DNA of 64,000 bases from the NCBI GenBank assembly GCA_040880285.1, contig JBBDIT010000055.1, forward strand, positions 62,001 through 126,000, in the 5' to 3' direction. The position numbers and the translations under genes were made by a program. The DNA is from JANQJA01 sp040880285 (GTDB lineage Bacteria > Pseudomonadota > Gammaproteobacteria > Pseudomonadales > Azotimanducaceae). Each line of letters opens with the position of its first letter. Within the stretch, counting starts at the first letter, position 1. Below the pieces are notes generated by a model that saw nothing but the letters and a program-made list of their open reading frames with translations, was not told the DNA's origin and did no database searches. Below are positions 9,154-17,676 of this stretch, one piece after another.

Positions 9154-11554
9154 GCGCATTGCTGACAATAAAATCCTTGCGGGGCTCTACCTGGTCACCC
9201 ATCAGCGTATTAAACATATGGTCAGCTGCTATGGCGTCCTCAATGGTTACCCGCAACATGGAACGCCGTTTCGGGTCCATGGTCGTTTCCCACAATTGGT
9301 CTGGATTCATCTCTCCCAATCCTTTGTAGCGCTGACGCGATTGGCCGCGTAAGGCTTCAGCCTGTAACCATTCCAGCGCCTGCTTCAGGTCGGAGACCGG
9401 CTCAATCTTGTCGCCTTTCTCGATATAACCATCCTCCTTGATCAATCCATTAACCGTCTCACCAAAGTCGGTAAAGGCTTCATAGTCATTGGAGTGAAAG
9501 AAATCATGGGTGAAGACATAGCTGCGGGCAACGCCATGTTTGGTGACGACAACTTCAGGATAAAACAAGTGGCGTTCTTTATCCTCCGTAACATCAAAGT
9601 GATATTGTTTTGCGGAAGTCACATAGTACTGGGTCGCCTCTTCAAGGGCCCTGGTCCAGCCACGTACCTTGCTCTCGTCCACCAGATCCTGCGTGGTCAG
9701 ACGCGGCAAATAGATCAGTCGCTCAAGTACATCCACCGGGAACACGCGTTCAAGGCGCTGGACCTGGCTCATAATGCGATAATACGCTTGTGCTTGCTGG
9801 CGCAAGGCATCACCTTCGATTGGGGTCGCACCCTGGGTCGGGAACAGTTTGGCGTCTTCCAGCGCCACTTCCAACAGGTAGGCCACCAGCTCGGCCTCGT
9901 CCTTGATGTACCTTTCAGCCTTACCCCGTTTCATCTTGTACAAGGGTGGCTGGGCAATGAGTACATGGCCACGTTCAATGAGCTCTCGCATATGACGGAA
10001 AAAGAACGTGAGTAACAATGTCTTGATGTGGGCGCCGTCCACATCAGCATCACACATGATGATAATACGATGGTAGCGCAGCTTGTCCGGGTCAAACTCA
10101 TCGCGACCGATACCACAACCCAATGCGGTGATCAGCGTCCCTACCTCGGCGGACGACAACATCTTGTCGAAGCGGGCTTTTTCGACATTCAGGATCTTAC
10201 CCTTGAGCGGCAGGATCGCCTGGTTCTTCCGGTCCCGGCCCTGCTTCGCTGAGCCCCCGGCGGAATCACCCTCTACCAGATAGATTTCCGACAAGGCGGG
10301 GTCCCGTTCCTGGCAATCGGCGAGTTTGCCAGGAAGTCCCGCAATATCCAGCGCGCCTTTTCGCCGCGTCATCTCGCGGGCTTTGCGAGCTGCCTCACGG
10401 GCCCGGGCCGCATCAATCATTTTCTGGACAATCGACTTGGCCTCCGCCGGATTTTCGATCAGGAAGTCGGAAAACGCCTGGCCCATTTCCTGTTCAACAG
10501 CGGTCTTTACTTCCGACGACACCAGCTTGTCCTTGGTTTGGGAGGAAAACTTGGGGTCCGGCACCTTGACGGAAATAACCGCCGTCAGCCCTTCCCGCGC
10601 GTCATCACCAGTGGTGGCAACCTGCGCCTTCTTCAGCAGGCCCTCCCGTTCGATATAGGTGTTCAGGGTCCGGGTCAGCGATGCCCTGAAGCCTTGTAAA
10701 TGAGTGCCGCCATCGGCTTGTGGAATATTGTTGGTATAGGCAAACAGCGTCTCCTGGTACGAATCGTTCCATTGGAGAGCCACTTCAACACCAATGCCAT
10801 CCTCGCGTTGGACCGAAAAGTGAAAAATCTGGTTTAGCGGGGTTTTATTCTGGTTAAGGTACTCCACAAAGGTGCGCAAACCGCCTTCATACATGAAGGT
10901 TTCGGACTTACCCGTGCGTTCATCGGTCAATGAAATGGAGATACCAGCATTGAGGAATGAGAGCTCCCGTAGCTTTTTCGCCAGAATGTCATAGTGGAAC
11001 TCAATGCTCGTGAAAGTCTCCGTGGATGGCTTGAAGTGGCACTTGGTACCCGTCTGGTCGGTTTCTCCCACGACCGCAAGGGGTTCATCCGGAACCCCAT
11101 GATGATAAGTCTGCTCCCAGACCTTGCCGTCTCGCCAGATGGTCAACTTGAATTCTTCGGACAATGCGTTAACCACGGAAACCCCCACCCCATGCAAGCC
11201 GCCGGAAACCTTATAGCTGCTGTCATCGAACTTGCCACCGGCATGGAGGACCGTCAGGATCACCTCTGCTGCTGATTTCCCTTCCCCCTCGTGCAGATCC
11301 GTTGGAATGCCGCGGCCATCATCAGACACAGTGACCGATTCATTCGGGTGAATCGTGACGTAAATGTGTTTGCAGTAACCCTCGAGCGCCTCATCAACGG
11401 CATTGTCCACCAATTCCTGTACCATGTGATGCAAACCCGTACCGTCATCGGTATCACCAATATACATGCCGGGCCGCTTTCGGACCGCATCCAGGCCCTT
11501 CAGCACCTTGATGCTGGTGGAATCGTAGGATTTTCTGTTGTCACCGTCGCTCAT
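9128..11554 (-). CDS. gyrB: DNA gyrase subunit B
   Basis: An 808-residue type II topoisomerase ATPase subunit. The GHKL ATPase domain (VDNAVDEAL, DGRGIPTD, GGLHGVGVSVVNALS) is followed by the transducer, then TOPRIM (LVEGDSAGGSAKQGRDR and MCDADVDGAHI) and a gamma-type insert, ending with QRYKGLGEMNPDQLW. The start ATG at 11554 has a strong GAGGAGGT site 6 bases upstream and overlaps the recF 3' end by 14 bases. It is last in the dnaA-dnaN-dnaN-recF-gyrB block, convergent with gmhB. Confidence 0.98.
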   Translation of the reverse strand: MSDGDNRKSYDSTSIKVLKGLDAVRKRPGMYIGDTDDGTGLHHMVQELVDNAVDEALEGYCKHIYVTIHPNESVTVSDDGRGIPTDLHEGEGKSAAEVILTVLHAGGKFDDSSYKVSGGLHGVGVSVVNALSEEFKLTIWRDGKVWEQTYHHGVPDEPLAVVGETDQTGTKCHFKPSTETFTSIEFHYDILAKKLRELSFLNAGISISLTDERTGKSETFMYEGGLRTFVEYLNQNKTPLNQIFHFSVQREDGIGVEVALQWNDSYQETLFAYTNNIPQADGGTHLQGFRASLTRTLNTYIEREGLLKKAQVATTGDDAREGLTAVISVKVPDPKFSSQTKDKLVSSEVKTAVEQEMGQAFSDFLIENPAEAKSIVQKMIDAARAREAARKAREMTRRKGALDIAGLPGKLADCQERDPALSEIYLVEGDSAGGSAKQGRDRKNQAILPLKGKILNVEKARFDKMLSSAEVGTLITALGCGIGRDEFDPDKLRYHRIIIMCDADVDGAHIKTLLLTFFFRHMRELIERGHVLIAQPPLYKMKRGKAERYIKDEAELVAYLLEVALEDAKLFPTQGATPIEGDALRQQAQAYYRIMSQVQRLERVFPVDVLERLIYLPRLTTQDLVDESKVRGWTRALEEATQYYVTSAKQYHFDVTEDKERHLFYPEVVVTKHGVARSYVFTHDFFHSNDYEAFTDFGETVNGLIKEDGYIEKGDKIEPVSDLKQALEWLQAEALRGQSRQRYKGLGEMNPDQLWETTMDPKRRSMLRVTIEDAIAADHMFNTLMGDQVEPRKDFIVSNALKVANLDV

Positions 11555-12647
11555 TTACTACCTCCTCAACACTAAAACCGCCATGTTCCACGTGGAACAT
11601 TCTCGGTTGGACCGTTTTCCAGCTCTTCTCGAACGGTTCCCGGTCAATCGCCGTGACCAGCACTTGACTGCCGGCCGCGGCAAGAAATTCACACACCTGC
11701 TCCCTGTGACCTGCATCCAGTTCAGAGGACAGGTCATCTACCAGATAAACCAGATTAGCCCCGGTACGCTCCATAAATACTGTGCCCTGACTTAAAACCA
11801 GGGCCCAGGCCAAAATTTTTAACTCTCCACGAGAACAAACCGTGGCAACTCCTTCCTTACCCAGCCGCAAGCGGATATCTGCCCGGTGAGGCCCGGATTG
11901 GGTGTACCCTCGCTGCAGGTCACTATCTACTTGCCGCTCCAGGACCGGCCCAAGACCCTCCTCGCCTTCCCAACCTTTGTGGTACCGGCACGTGACCCCG
12001 GCCAGCCCACTCAGGCGCGCTGAAACCTCGGCAAACCGGGATGCCAGGGAGGTAAAGTAATTGGCACGCTGTTGATGGAGCGCATCCGCCAATTCTGCCA
12101 ATTGGCTGTCCCAGACAGCCAACTCGTGCCGGCTCACCCCTGGCTGGCGCAAAAGTTCATTTCGCTGGCGCAAACACCGGTTAGCCTGGTTCCATAACTC
12201 CCCAAATGAAGGTTCCACGTGGAACACACCCCAATTGAGATATCTTCTTCGGTTCGGCGGTGGCCCGGTGAGTAATTCTACCGTATTTGGCCCCAGGACA
12301 AGAGTCGGGAGGCTACGTGCCAAAAGGGATGCACGGTCTACCGCTTCGCCATTGATTCTAATCTCCCGGTTTCCGTCCCGGCTCCGCTGCACCCCTACTG
12401 TTGTCTTGCGTCCATGAGCGTCCATCAAGACGCCGTGAACCGTACATTGAGTCTCACCGCGGCTGATCAGGGGATCCACACTGTTACTACGAAAAGTCCG
12501 ACCGGAGCCGAGGAAATAGACCGATTCAAGCAGACTGGTCTTACCGCTGCCGTTCGCCCCGATCAGCAAATTAATGCCTGAATCCAGCTCGATCGTTGCA
12601 CTCTTGATATTACGGATATTGCTGATGCCAAGCCGGCCAAGGCTCAT
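11541..12647 (-). CDS. recF: DNA replication/repair protein RecF
   Basis: SMC-like ATPase that loads RecA at gaps. Walker A GANGSGKTS is near residue 33, the signature and Walker B (VYLVDDLSSELD) are near the C-terminus. The product is 368 residues, the normal length. The start ATG overlaps the dnaN stop (ATGA). Two parS palindromes are embedded in its coding sequence, translated as VFHVEP and MFHVEH. The gene therefore carries both a protein and the likely centromere. Confidence 0.96.
   Translation of the reverse strand: MSLGRLGISNIRNIKSATIELDSGINLLIGANGSGKTSLLESVYFLGSGRTFRSNSVDPLISRGETQCTVHGVLMDAHGRKTTVGVQRSRDGNREIRINGEAVDRASLLARSLPTLVLGPNTVELLTGPPPNRRRYLNWGVFHVEPSFGELWNQANRCLRQRNELLRQPGVSRHELAVWDSQLAELADALHQQRANYFTSLASRFAEVSARLSGLAGVTCRYHKGWEGEEGLGPVLERQVDSDLQRGYTQSGPHRADIRLRLGKEGVATVCSRGELKILAWALVLSQGTVFMERTGANLVYLVDDLSSELDAGHREQVCEFLAAAGSQVLVTAIDREPFEKSWKTVQPRMFHVEHGGFSVEEVVNERR
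11584..11599. promoter_or_regulatory. parS centromere site 1 (perfect palindrome)
   Basis: TGTTCCACGTGGAACA, a perfect 16-bp palindrome near the 3' end of recF. It matches the ParB-binding parS consensus of gammaproteobacteria. parA and parB are encoded about 12 kb away on the other side of oriC. Confidence 0.9.
12211..12226. promoter_or_regulatory. parS centromere site 2 (one end base changed)
   Basis: GGTTCCACGTGGAACA. Its reverse complement is TGTTCCACGTGGAACC, the form known from pseudomonads. It lies within recF, 627 bases from the first site. Confidence 0.87.
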
Positions 12648-13744
12648 AGCTTCATCGGCATGACCACATAGACAGAGTCATCATCTTCTGGCTCTTCCAG
12701 TAGCGCACTGCTATTGGCATCGTGCATGGTGATCCGGACCTTATCGCTTTCGACAACGCCCAACACATCCTGGATGTAGCCCACGTTAAACCCGACTTCC
12801 AGGTCGTCACCCTCGTAGTCCACGGACACGACTTCTTCTGCTTCTTCCTGCTCTGGATTATTCGCCGATAGTTGGAGCTGTCCCGACGACAGATTCACCC
12901 GGATGCCCCGGAATTTCTCGTTGGACAGGATTGCCGTACGATTCAGCGCCTGCCTGAGCTCCTGTTTATCCGCCATGACAACCTTGCTGCCGTTTTTGGG
13001 TACGACTCGTTCATAGTCCGGGAAGCGTCCATCCACCAGTTTGGTAGTCAGTGTGAAATCCGCTGACTCTATACACAGGTGGTTGGATCCGATCGTGATC
13101 TTTACATTCCCGGCCAGCTCGTTCAGCAATCGCTGTATCTCAAGGATCCCTTTGCGAGGCACAATCACTTGCTTTACCTCGCCGTCGGCGGCAGGGTCTG
13201 CCAGATGGCTCATCGCCAGTCGGTGACCATCGGTAGCCACCGTCCTGACGTGGCCCTTGCCCAATTCGATCAACATACCATTCAAGAAATAGCGCACATC
13301 TTGCTGCGCCATGGCAAACGCCGTGCGATCCAGCAGGCGTTTGAATGCCTTGGAATCGAGCTCTGTCTCCATTTCCGTGGCGGAACGATCGACGGCCGGG
13401 AAATCCCCGGCTGGCAAAGTCGAAAGCGTCGAACGAAATCGGCCCGAGCGAATCGTCAATCGCTGGTCCGCATAGGCCAGTTCGATCTCTGCCTTTTCCG
13501 GCAGCTCCCGGCAAATATCCAGCATCTTTCGGGCCGGCACGGTAATCTCACCTGGTTCGGCCCCTGCGAGAGGAACACGCCCGATCAACTCGACTTCGAG
13601 ATCGGTGCCGGTCATTGATAATTGATCCGGGGAGACCTGGAGCAGCACATTAGACAACACGGGTAACGTCTGGCGTCTTTCCACCACACCGGCAACCTGC
13701 TGAAGCGGCTTTAGCAACGCTTCTCTATCGACCTTCAACTTCAT
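12644..13744 (-). CDS. dnaN: DNA polymerase III beta clamp, canonical copy
   Basis: A 366-residue sliding clamp. All elements of the partner-binding pocket match E. coli: AQQDVRYFLNGML, RTVATDGHRLA and the C-terminal tail VVMPMKL. The start is ATG and the stop overlaps recF (ATGA). It is the second of two tandem dnaN genes downstream of dnaA, 59 bases after the first. It is probably the replicative clamp because its pocket is intact; this is inference. Confidence 0.96.
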   Translation of the reverse strand: MKLKVDREALLKPLQQVAGVVERRQTLPVLSNVLLQVSPDQLSMTGTDLEVELIGRVPLAGAEPGEITVPARKMLDICRELPEKAEIELAYADQRLTIRSGRFRSTLSTLPAGDFPAVDRSATEMETELDSKAFKRLLDRTAFAMAQQDVRYFLNGMLIELGKGHVRTVATDGHRLAMSHLADPAADGEVKQVIVPRKGILEIQRLLNELAGNVKITIGSNHLCIESADFTLTTKLVDGRFPDYERVVPKNGSKVVMADKQELRQALNRTAILSNEKFRGIRVNLSSGQLQLSANNPEQEEAEEVVSVDYEGDDLEVGFNVGYIQDVLGVVESDKVRITMHDANSSALLEEPEDDDSVYVVMPMKL

Positions 13745-13803
13745 TGTTATTCCACTTGCGTTAGTGAGACTTATTGCTATTTACACGGTAAGTAAGTGTT
13801 CAC

Positions 13804-14907
13804 TTAAATCATCATCGGACTGATCACAAATCGTGACCTTGTGTCATCCTGGTCGGTTGCCAGGACCGCACTACTGGCATCCGAGAATTGCAACGTCACC
13901 TGATCACCCTGCATTACACCCAATGCCTCAATCAAATAACCAACATTAAACCCGATCTCCAGTTCTGGCCCGTCATAGTCAACCGACACCATTTCCTCGG
14001 CTTCTTCCTGCAGTGGGTTATTCGCATTAATTTGCAGCGTCCCCGGAGACAGTTGCAAACGTACGTTGCGATACATTTCATTCGACAAGATGGCGGCACG
14101 AGTCAAAGCTTCCCGAAGCTCGCGCCGACTTCCAATCAACATCTTGTCACCACCTGCCGGAATCGCCCGGGAATAATCGGGATAAGTGCCATCAATCAAC
14201 TTCGTAGTCAATGTCGAGGTACCCGCGCAAGCATGCATGTGATTCCGGGAAAAGTGAAGCGCCACCACGTCATCGTTTTCGGGCACCAGGCGAGCAAGCT
14301 CGATGACCCCCTTGCGCGGAATTATAAACTGTTGTGGCGCAGATACCGATGTTTCCAACTCGACAAAACTGGTGGCCAGGCGCTGACCATTGGTTGCCAC
14401 TGCTCGCAACTGACCTGGACTCACCTCCATCAACATGCCGTTGAAAAAATAGCGGACATCCTGTTGCGCCATCGCGAAACTACATTTGTCCAATAACCGC
14501 GCCAGCTCTCTACCAACAATAGTGATCGATACGGAATCCGAGTCCAGTTGCACCTTAGGAAAATCGTCAGCAGGCAAGGTTGCAAGGTGGGACTTGAATC
14601 GCCCACTTTCAACATTAACGTGGCTACCGTCCAGATGACAGGAGACCATTGCACCCTCCGGCAGGCTGCGCCAGATGTCATTCAGCTTTCTAGCAGGGAT
14701 GGTGACTGCGCCGCCCTCTGAGGCGTCAACGTCAGTCACTTTGGTGGTTAACTCGACTTCCTGGTCAGTGCCGGTGATCGTCAGCCCATCGGCATCGATT
14801 GATAGCAGGATATTGGATAATATGGGCAGAGTCTGGCGACGTTCGATCACCCCAGTCACTGCGGAGAGCGGTTCCAGTAGCGCTTCTCGCTGTATGGAAA
14901 ACCTCAT
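13804..14907 (-). CDS. dnaN: Second, divergent beta-clamp paralogue next to dnaA
   Basis: A full-length 367-residue clamp with all three domains. By eye about half its residues match the neighbouring dnaN. The pocket that binds clamp-interacting peptides is altered. The segment corresponding to E. coli DGHRLA reads NGQRLA (D173N, H175Q). Leu155 is Phe (RYFFNG). The tail VMPMRL is ISPMMI, with M362S, R365M and L366I by alignment to E. coli. The frame is intact with an ATG start, so it is not a pseudogene. It sits between dnaA and the canonical dnaN in the same orientation. It could be a specialised clamp for a subset of polymerases or repair partners, or a heterodimer subunit; sequence alone does not decide. 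Confidence 0.93.
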   Translation of the reverse strand: MRFSIQREALLEPLSAVTGVIERRQTLPILSNILLSIDADGLTITGTDQEVELTTKVTDVDASEGGAVTIPARKLNDIWRSLPEGAMVSCHLDGSHVNVESGRFKSHLATLPADDFPKVQLDSDSVSITIVGRELARLLDKCSFAMAQQDVRYFFNGMLMEVSPGQLRAVATNGQRLATSFVELETSVSAPQQFIIPRKGVIELARLVPENDDVVALHFSRNHMHACAGTSTLTTKLIDGTYPDYSRAIPAGGDKMLIGSRRELREALTRAAILSNEMYRNVRLQLSPGTLQINANNPLQEEAEEMVSVDYDGPELEIGFNVGYLIEALGVMQGDQVTLQFSDASSAVLATDQDDTRSRFVISPMMI

Positions 14908-14989
14908 GAACCTCCTCCCCGATATGACAGCTCTCTCAGGCGGCCACCCATCTATAGCGTAAGATCAAGTCACTACCCCCTCACAGGCA

Positions 14990-16303
14990 TCAGGCGGTCA
15001 GCGTTCTCAGTAGATTATTATAGTCTTCCTTGATGTCTCGATTGCTCTCACGTAACTCTTCAATTTTACGACACGCATGTAGCACGGTCGTATGATCACG
15101 GCCACCGAAGGAATCGCCGATCTCCGGCAAACTATGATTGGTCAGCTCTTTTGACAGCGCCATCGCTACCTGGCGGGGTCGTGCAACCGACCGTGATCGC
15201 TTTTTGGAATGCATATCAGCCATCCGGATCTTGTAGTAATCTGCCACAGTGCGCTGAATATTCTCAATTCCGACTTGCCGATCTGAAATTGCAATCAAAT
15301 CCTTCAGAGATTCTTTCACCTGATCGATAGAAATTGGCCGACCGGTAAACATGGCATTGGCGACCACTCGTTTGAGGGCGCCCTCAAGCTCTCGCACATT
15401 GGAACGGATATGTTCAGCGATAAAGAAAGCGGCATCGTGAGGAAGTTCCACTTTTTCGCTCTCGGCCTTCTTCATCAGGATAGCCACCCGGGTCTCGAGC
15501 TCCGGCGGCTCAACGGGGGCTGTCATCCCCCACACAAACCGGCTCTTGAGTCGCTCTTCCAAACCTTCTATTTCTTTCGGATAACGATCACAAGTGAGCA
15601 CAATCTGGCTACCATCTTCTTGTAACCTATTGAAAACATGGAAAAACTCTTCCTGGGACTTGGGTCCTTTGGCCAGGAACTGGATATCATCCATTAACAG
15701 GACATCCACCGAGCGGTAATATTGGGTAAATTCCGACATGGCTCCACGTTCGATGGCCCGTACCATGTCTTCCATGAATCGTTGTGAATACATGTACGCG
15801 ACCTTGATCCCTGGATGTTTCTCGAGGATCGCGTTTCCCACGGCATGCATCAGGTGCGTCTTGCCAAGCCCAACACCACCGTACAGGAGCAAACACTTGT
15901 ACGTGGCCCCCATATTCTCAGCCACCTGCACCGCTGCAGCCCGAGCCAGCTCATTCGAGCGACCCGCAACGAACGAATCAAAGGTGAACTCCTTGTTCAA
16001 GTCGAGCAGCGGATAAAAGCTTTCCCTGGCCGCGAAGCTATTTTCATCACTTCTTTTCGGGCGCTGGCTGTGAGTCCCAATCTCAAGAGAGACAGAATTC
16101 GAGCCGTTTTCCCGCAAGATTTCAGTGATCCGGTGCAGGAACTGGTCGCTGACCTGGTCGCGAATGTATTTATTCGGCGCCAGCAACGTCAACTCCTCGT
16201 CTGAACCCTGGGCCTGGAGTGGCCGTATCAAGGTATTAAACTGGCGTGATGTTAATTCACCTTCCAGACAGATCAGGCATTTTTGCCAGATTGAAGCCCC
16301 CAC
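14990..16303 (-). CDS. dnaA: Chromosomal replication initiator protein DnaA
   Basis: AAA+ initiator that binds DnaA boxes in oriC and melts the origin. Domain I (IWQKCLICLEGEL), then a short linker, AAA+ Walker A GGVGLGKTH, Walker B LLMDDIQFL, and the domain IV signature FGGRDHTTVLHA. At 437 residues it is shorter than the E. coli protein (467), because the domain II linker is short. The start is GTG at 16303, with GGAGGG 3 bases before it; the spacing is tight. It is the first gene of the replication block and is transcribed away from oriC. Confidence 0.97.
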   Translation of the reverse strand: MGASIWQKCLICLEGELTSRQFNTLIRPLQAQGSDEELTLLAPNKYIRDQVSDQFLHRITEILRENGSNSVSLEIGTHSQRPKRSDENSFAARESFYPLLDLNKEFTFDSFVAGRSNELARAAAVQVAENMGATYKCLLLYGGVGLGKTHLMHAVGNAILEKHPGIKVAYMYSQRFMEDMVRAIERGAMSEFTQYYRSVDVLLMDDIQFLAKGPKSQEEFFHVFNRLQEDGSQIVLTCDRYPKEIEGLEERLKSRFVWGMTAPVEPPELETRVAILMKKAESEKVELPHDAAFFIAEHIRSNVRELEGALKRVVANAMFTGRPISIDQVKESLKDLIAISDRQVGIENIQRTVADYYKIRMADMHSKKRSRSVARPRQVAMALSKELTNHSLPEIGDSFGGRDHTTVLHACRKIEELRESNRDIKEDYNNLLRTLTA

Positions 16304-16856
16304 AGGCCCTCCACTCGACTACGTTATTATTAGAGAAATGTCGGAATTCTTGGGTTACAGGACAATAAGTCGGGACTGCCGCTGCAAGCTCAGAATACTA
16401 AACCCATTAGCCACCTTAATCCAACTGTTAGCAAGAAAAAAAACGGAAAAAAAATTCTTTTATTTCAAAGGTTTATAACAACATCCCGTCGATAAGCGGT
16501 GACTAAGCTGTGCATAACTTGTGCATAACCACGCAACTTGTCTACAGGCTACCACAACCTTGGATAACTCGCGGTTCCACACCCAGTTTACCCACAGGCT
16601 AAACAACCACCACACAGGATTCATCCAGAGGGTTTGGCTCCTCTCAAGCCTCTGATATACCGACCAAAACCCTGGTTACCAACCGTATCCAGGCCCTTAA
16701 CAAGAGTAATAGTAATAAACGTTTATATATAGAAAGATCTTATTATTTAGTAGGTCCCATGGATCCCGGGGGGACAGGCAAACAGCTAAATTGACTGGAG
16801 CCAGGTTCTTCATTAGAATCGCCGCTCATTTTTAACCCGGTCACCGGTGTAGCGCC
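16304..16856. other. Probable chromosomal origin of replication (oriC)
   Basis: The 553-bp dnaA-rpmH intergenic region, the oriC position in pseudomonads and many other gammaproteobacteria. Two DnaA boxes TGTGCATAA (reverse of TTATGCACA) lie 11 bp apart at 16509-16517 and 16520-16528. A TTACCCACA box is at 16588-16596, and a weaker CTTGGATAA near 16558. An AT-rich stretch at about 16705-16750 is a candidate unwinding element, and an A/T-rich tract lies at 16435-16480. The dnaA and rpmH promoters also lie here. Confidence 0.88.
16791..16819 (+). promoter_or_regulatory. Sigma-70 promoter for rpmH-rnpA
   Basis: TTGACT at 16791-16796 and TAGAAT at 16814-16819, with exactly 17 bases between them and 37 bases from the -10 box to the rpmH start. 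Each hexamer matches consensus at 5 of 6 positions. Confidence 0.75.
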
Positions 16857-16991
16857 ATGAAAAGAACTTTTCAGCCAAGTGTACTAAAACGCAAGCGAGC
16901 CCACGGTTTTCGCGCGAGAATGGCGACGAAAGGTGGCCGACTGGTATTGAAGCGGCGTCGTGCTAAAGGGCGCAAGGTACTTTCAGCCTGA
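16857..16991 (+). CDS. rpmH: 50S ribosomal protein L34
   Basis: A 44-residue basic protein, MKRTFQPSVLKRKRAHGF to VLSA, matching L34 over its whole length, including the KRTFQPS start and the GRLVLKRRRAKGRK end. It opens the conserved rpmH-rnpA-yidD-yidC-mnmE cluster beside oriC and has a good promoter at 16791-16819. Confidence 0.98.
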   Translation: MKRTFQPSVLKRKRAHGFRARMATKGGRLVLKRRRAKGRKVLSA

Positions 16992-17041
16992 TTTGCAACG
17001 CTGACGCGACCCCAACCGACAACAATCTTCATACATGGCCA

Positions 17042-17416
17042 ATGGCCACTCACGAATTTCCCAGGACCCGTCGTCTTACGAATGCACGTGAGTATGATGC
17101 GGTTTTCAAACAGGCTGACTATCGTGCCAGTGTCAGGGAATTCCTGCTGCTAGCAAAAAAAACGGATGGCCAGATCAGTCGAATTGGTTCGGTTGTCAGT
17201 AAAAAAGTCGCGGGTAATGCGATCCAGCGGAATCGGATCCGACGACTCATTAAAGAATCGTTCCGGACAGAGTTCGATAAAAGGTTCGGGTATATGGGAC
17301 TGGATATTGTCATCGTCGCAAGGCCTCCGGTGAGGTATCAGCCGAACAGGGAAACGCTGGACGTACTAGCCGGACTCTGGGAGCAATTAGCAAAAAAGCG
17401 GCAAGCACAACAATGA
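17042..17416 (+). CDS. rnpA: Ribonuclease P protein component
   Basis: A 124-residue basic protein that binds the catalytic RNase P RNA in tRNA 5' maturation. The signature RNR motif (NAIQRNRIRRLIKE) and the N-terminal FPRTRRL are visible. The ATG at 17042 is chosen; an ATG at 17035 is in another frame. The stop overlaps the yidD start (ATGA), indicating coupling. Confidence 0.97.
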   Translation: MATHEFPRTRRLTNAREYDAVFKQADYRASVREFLLLAKKTDGQISRIGSVVSKKVAGNAIQRNRIRRLIKESFRTEFDKRFGYMGLDIVIVARPPVRYQPNRETLDVLAGLWEQLAKKRQAQQ

Positions 17417-17670
17417 AGTTCGTTAGCTACCTGATCATTCGCCTTTTACGCTTGTACCAACTGACGCTCAGTGTGGTGATTGGGCCACGATGCCGTTTCT
17501 ATCCATCCTGTTCGTCCTACGCCATGGAAGCGCTTGAAAGATACGGTTTGGCGAAAGGTTCCTGGCTTGCCTTGCGCCGTATCGGTCGGTGTCACCCATT
17601 CAACCCTGGTGGTGTCGATCCGGTTCCAGAGAAACAGGCTGTTAACGATAAAATTATGGTGCGGGAGTAA
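17413..17670 (+). CDS. yidD: Membrane protein insertion efficiency factor YidD
   Basis: An 85-residue protein with an amphipathic N-terminus and the family core GPRCRFYPSCSSYA with conserved cysteines, then CHPFNPGGVDPVP. It associates with the inner membrane and aids YidC-dependent insertion. It overlaps rnpA by 4 bases and lies 6 bases before yidC, the conserved order. Confidence 0.97.
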   Translation: MKFVSYLIIRLLRLYQLTLSVVIGPRCRFYPSCSSYAMEALERYGLAKGSWLALRRIGRCHPFNPGGVDPVPEKQAVNDKIMVRE

Positions 17671-17676
17671 TACGAG

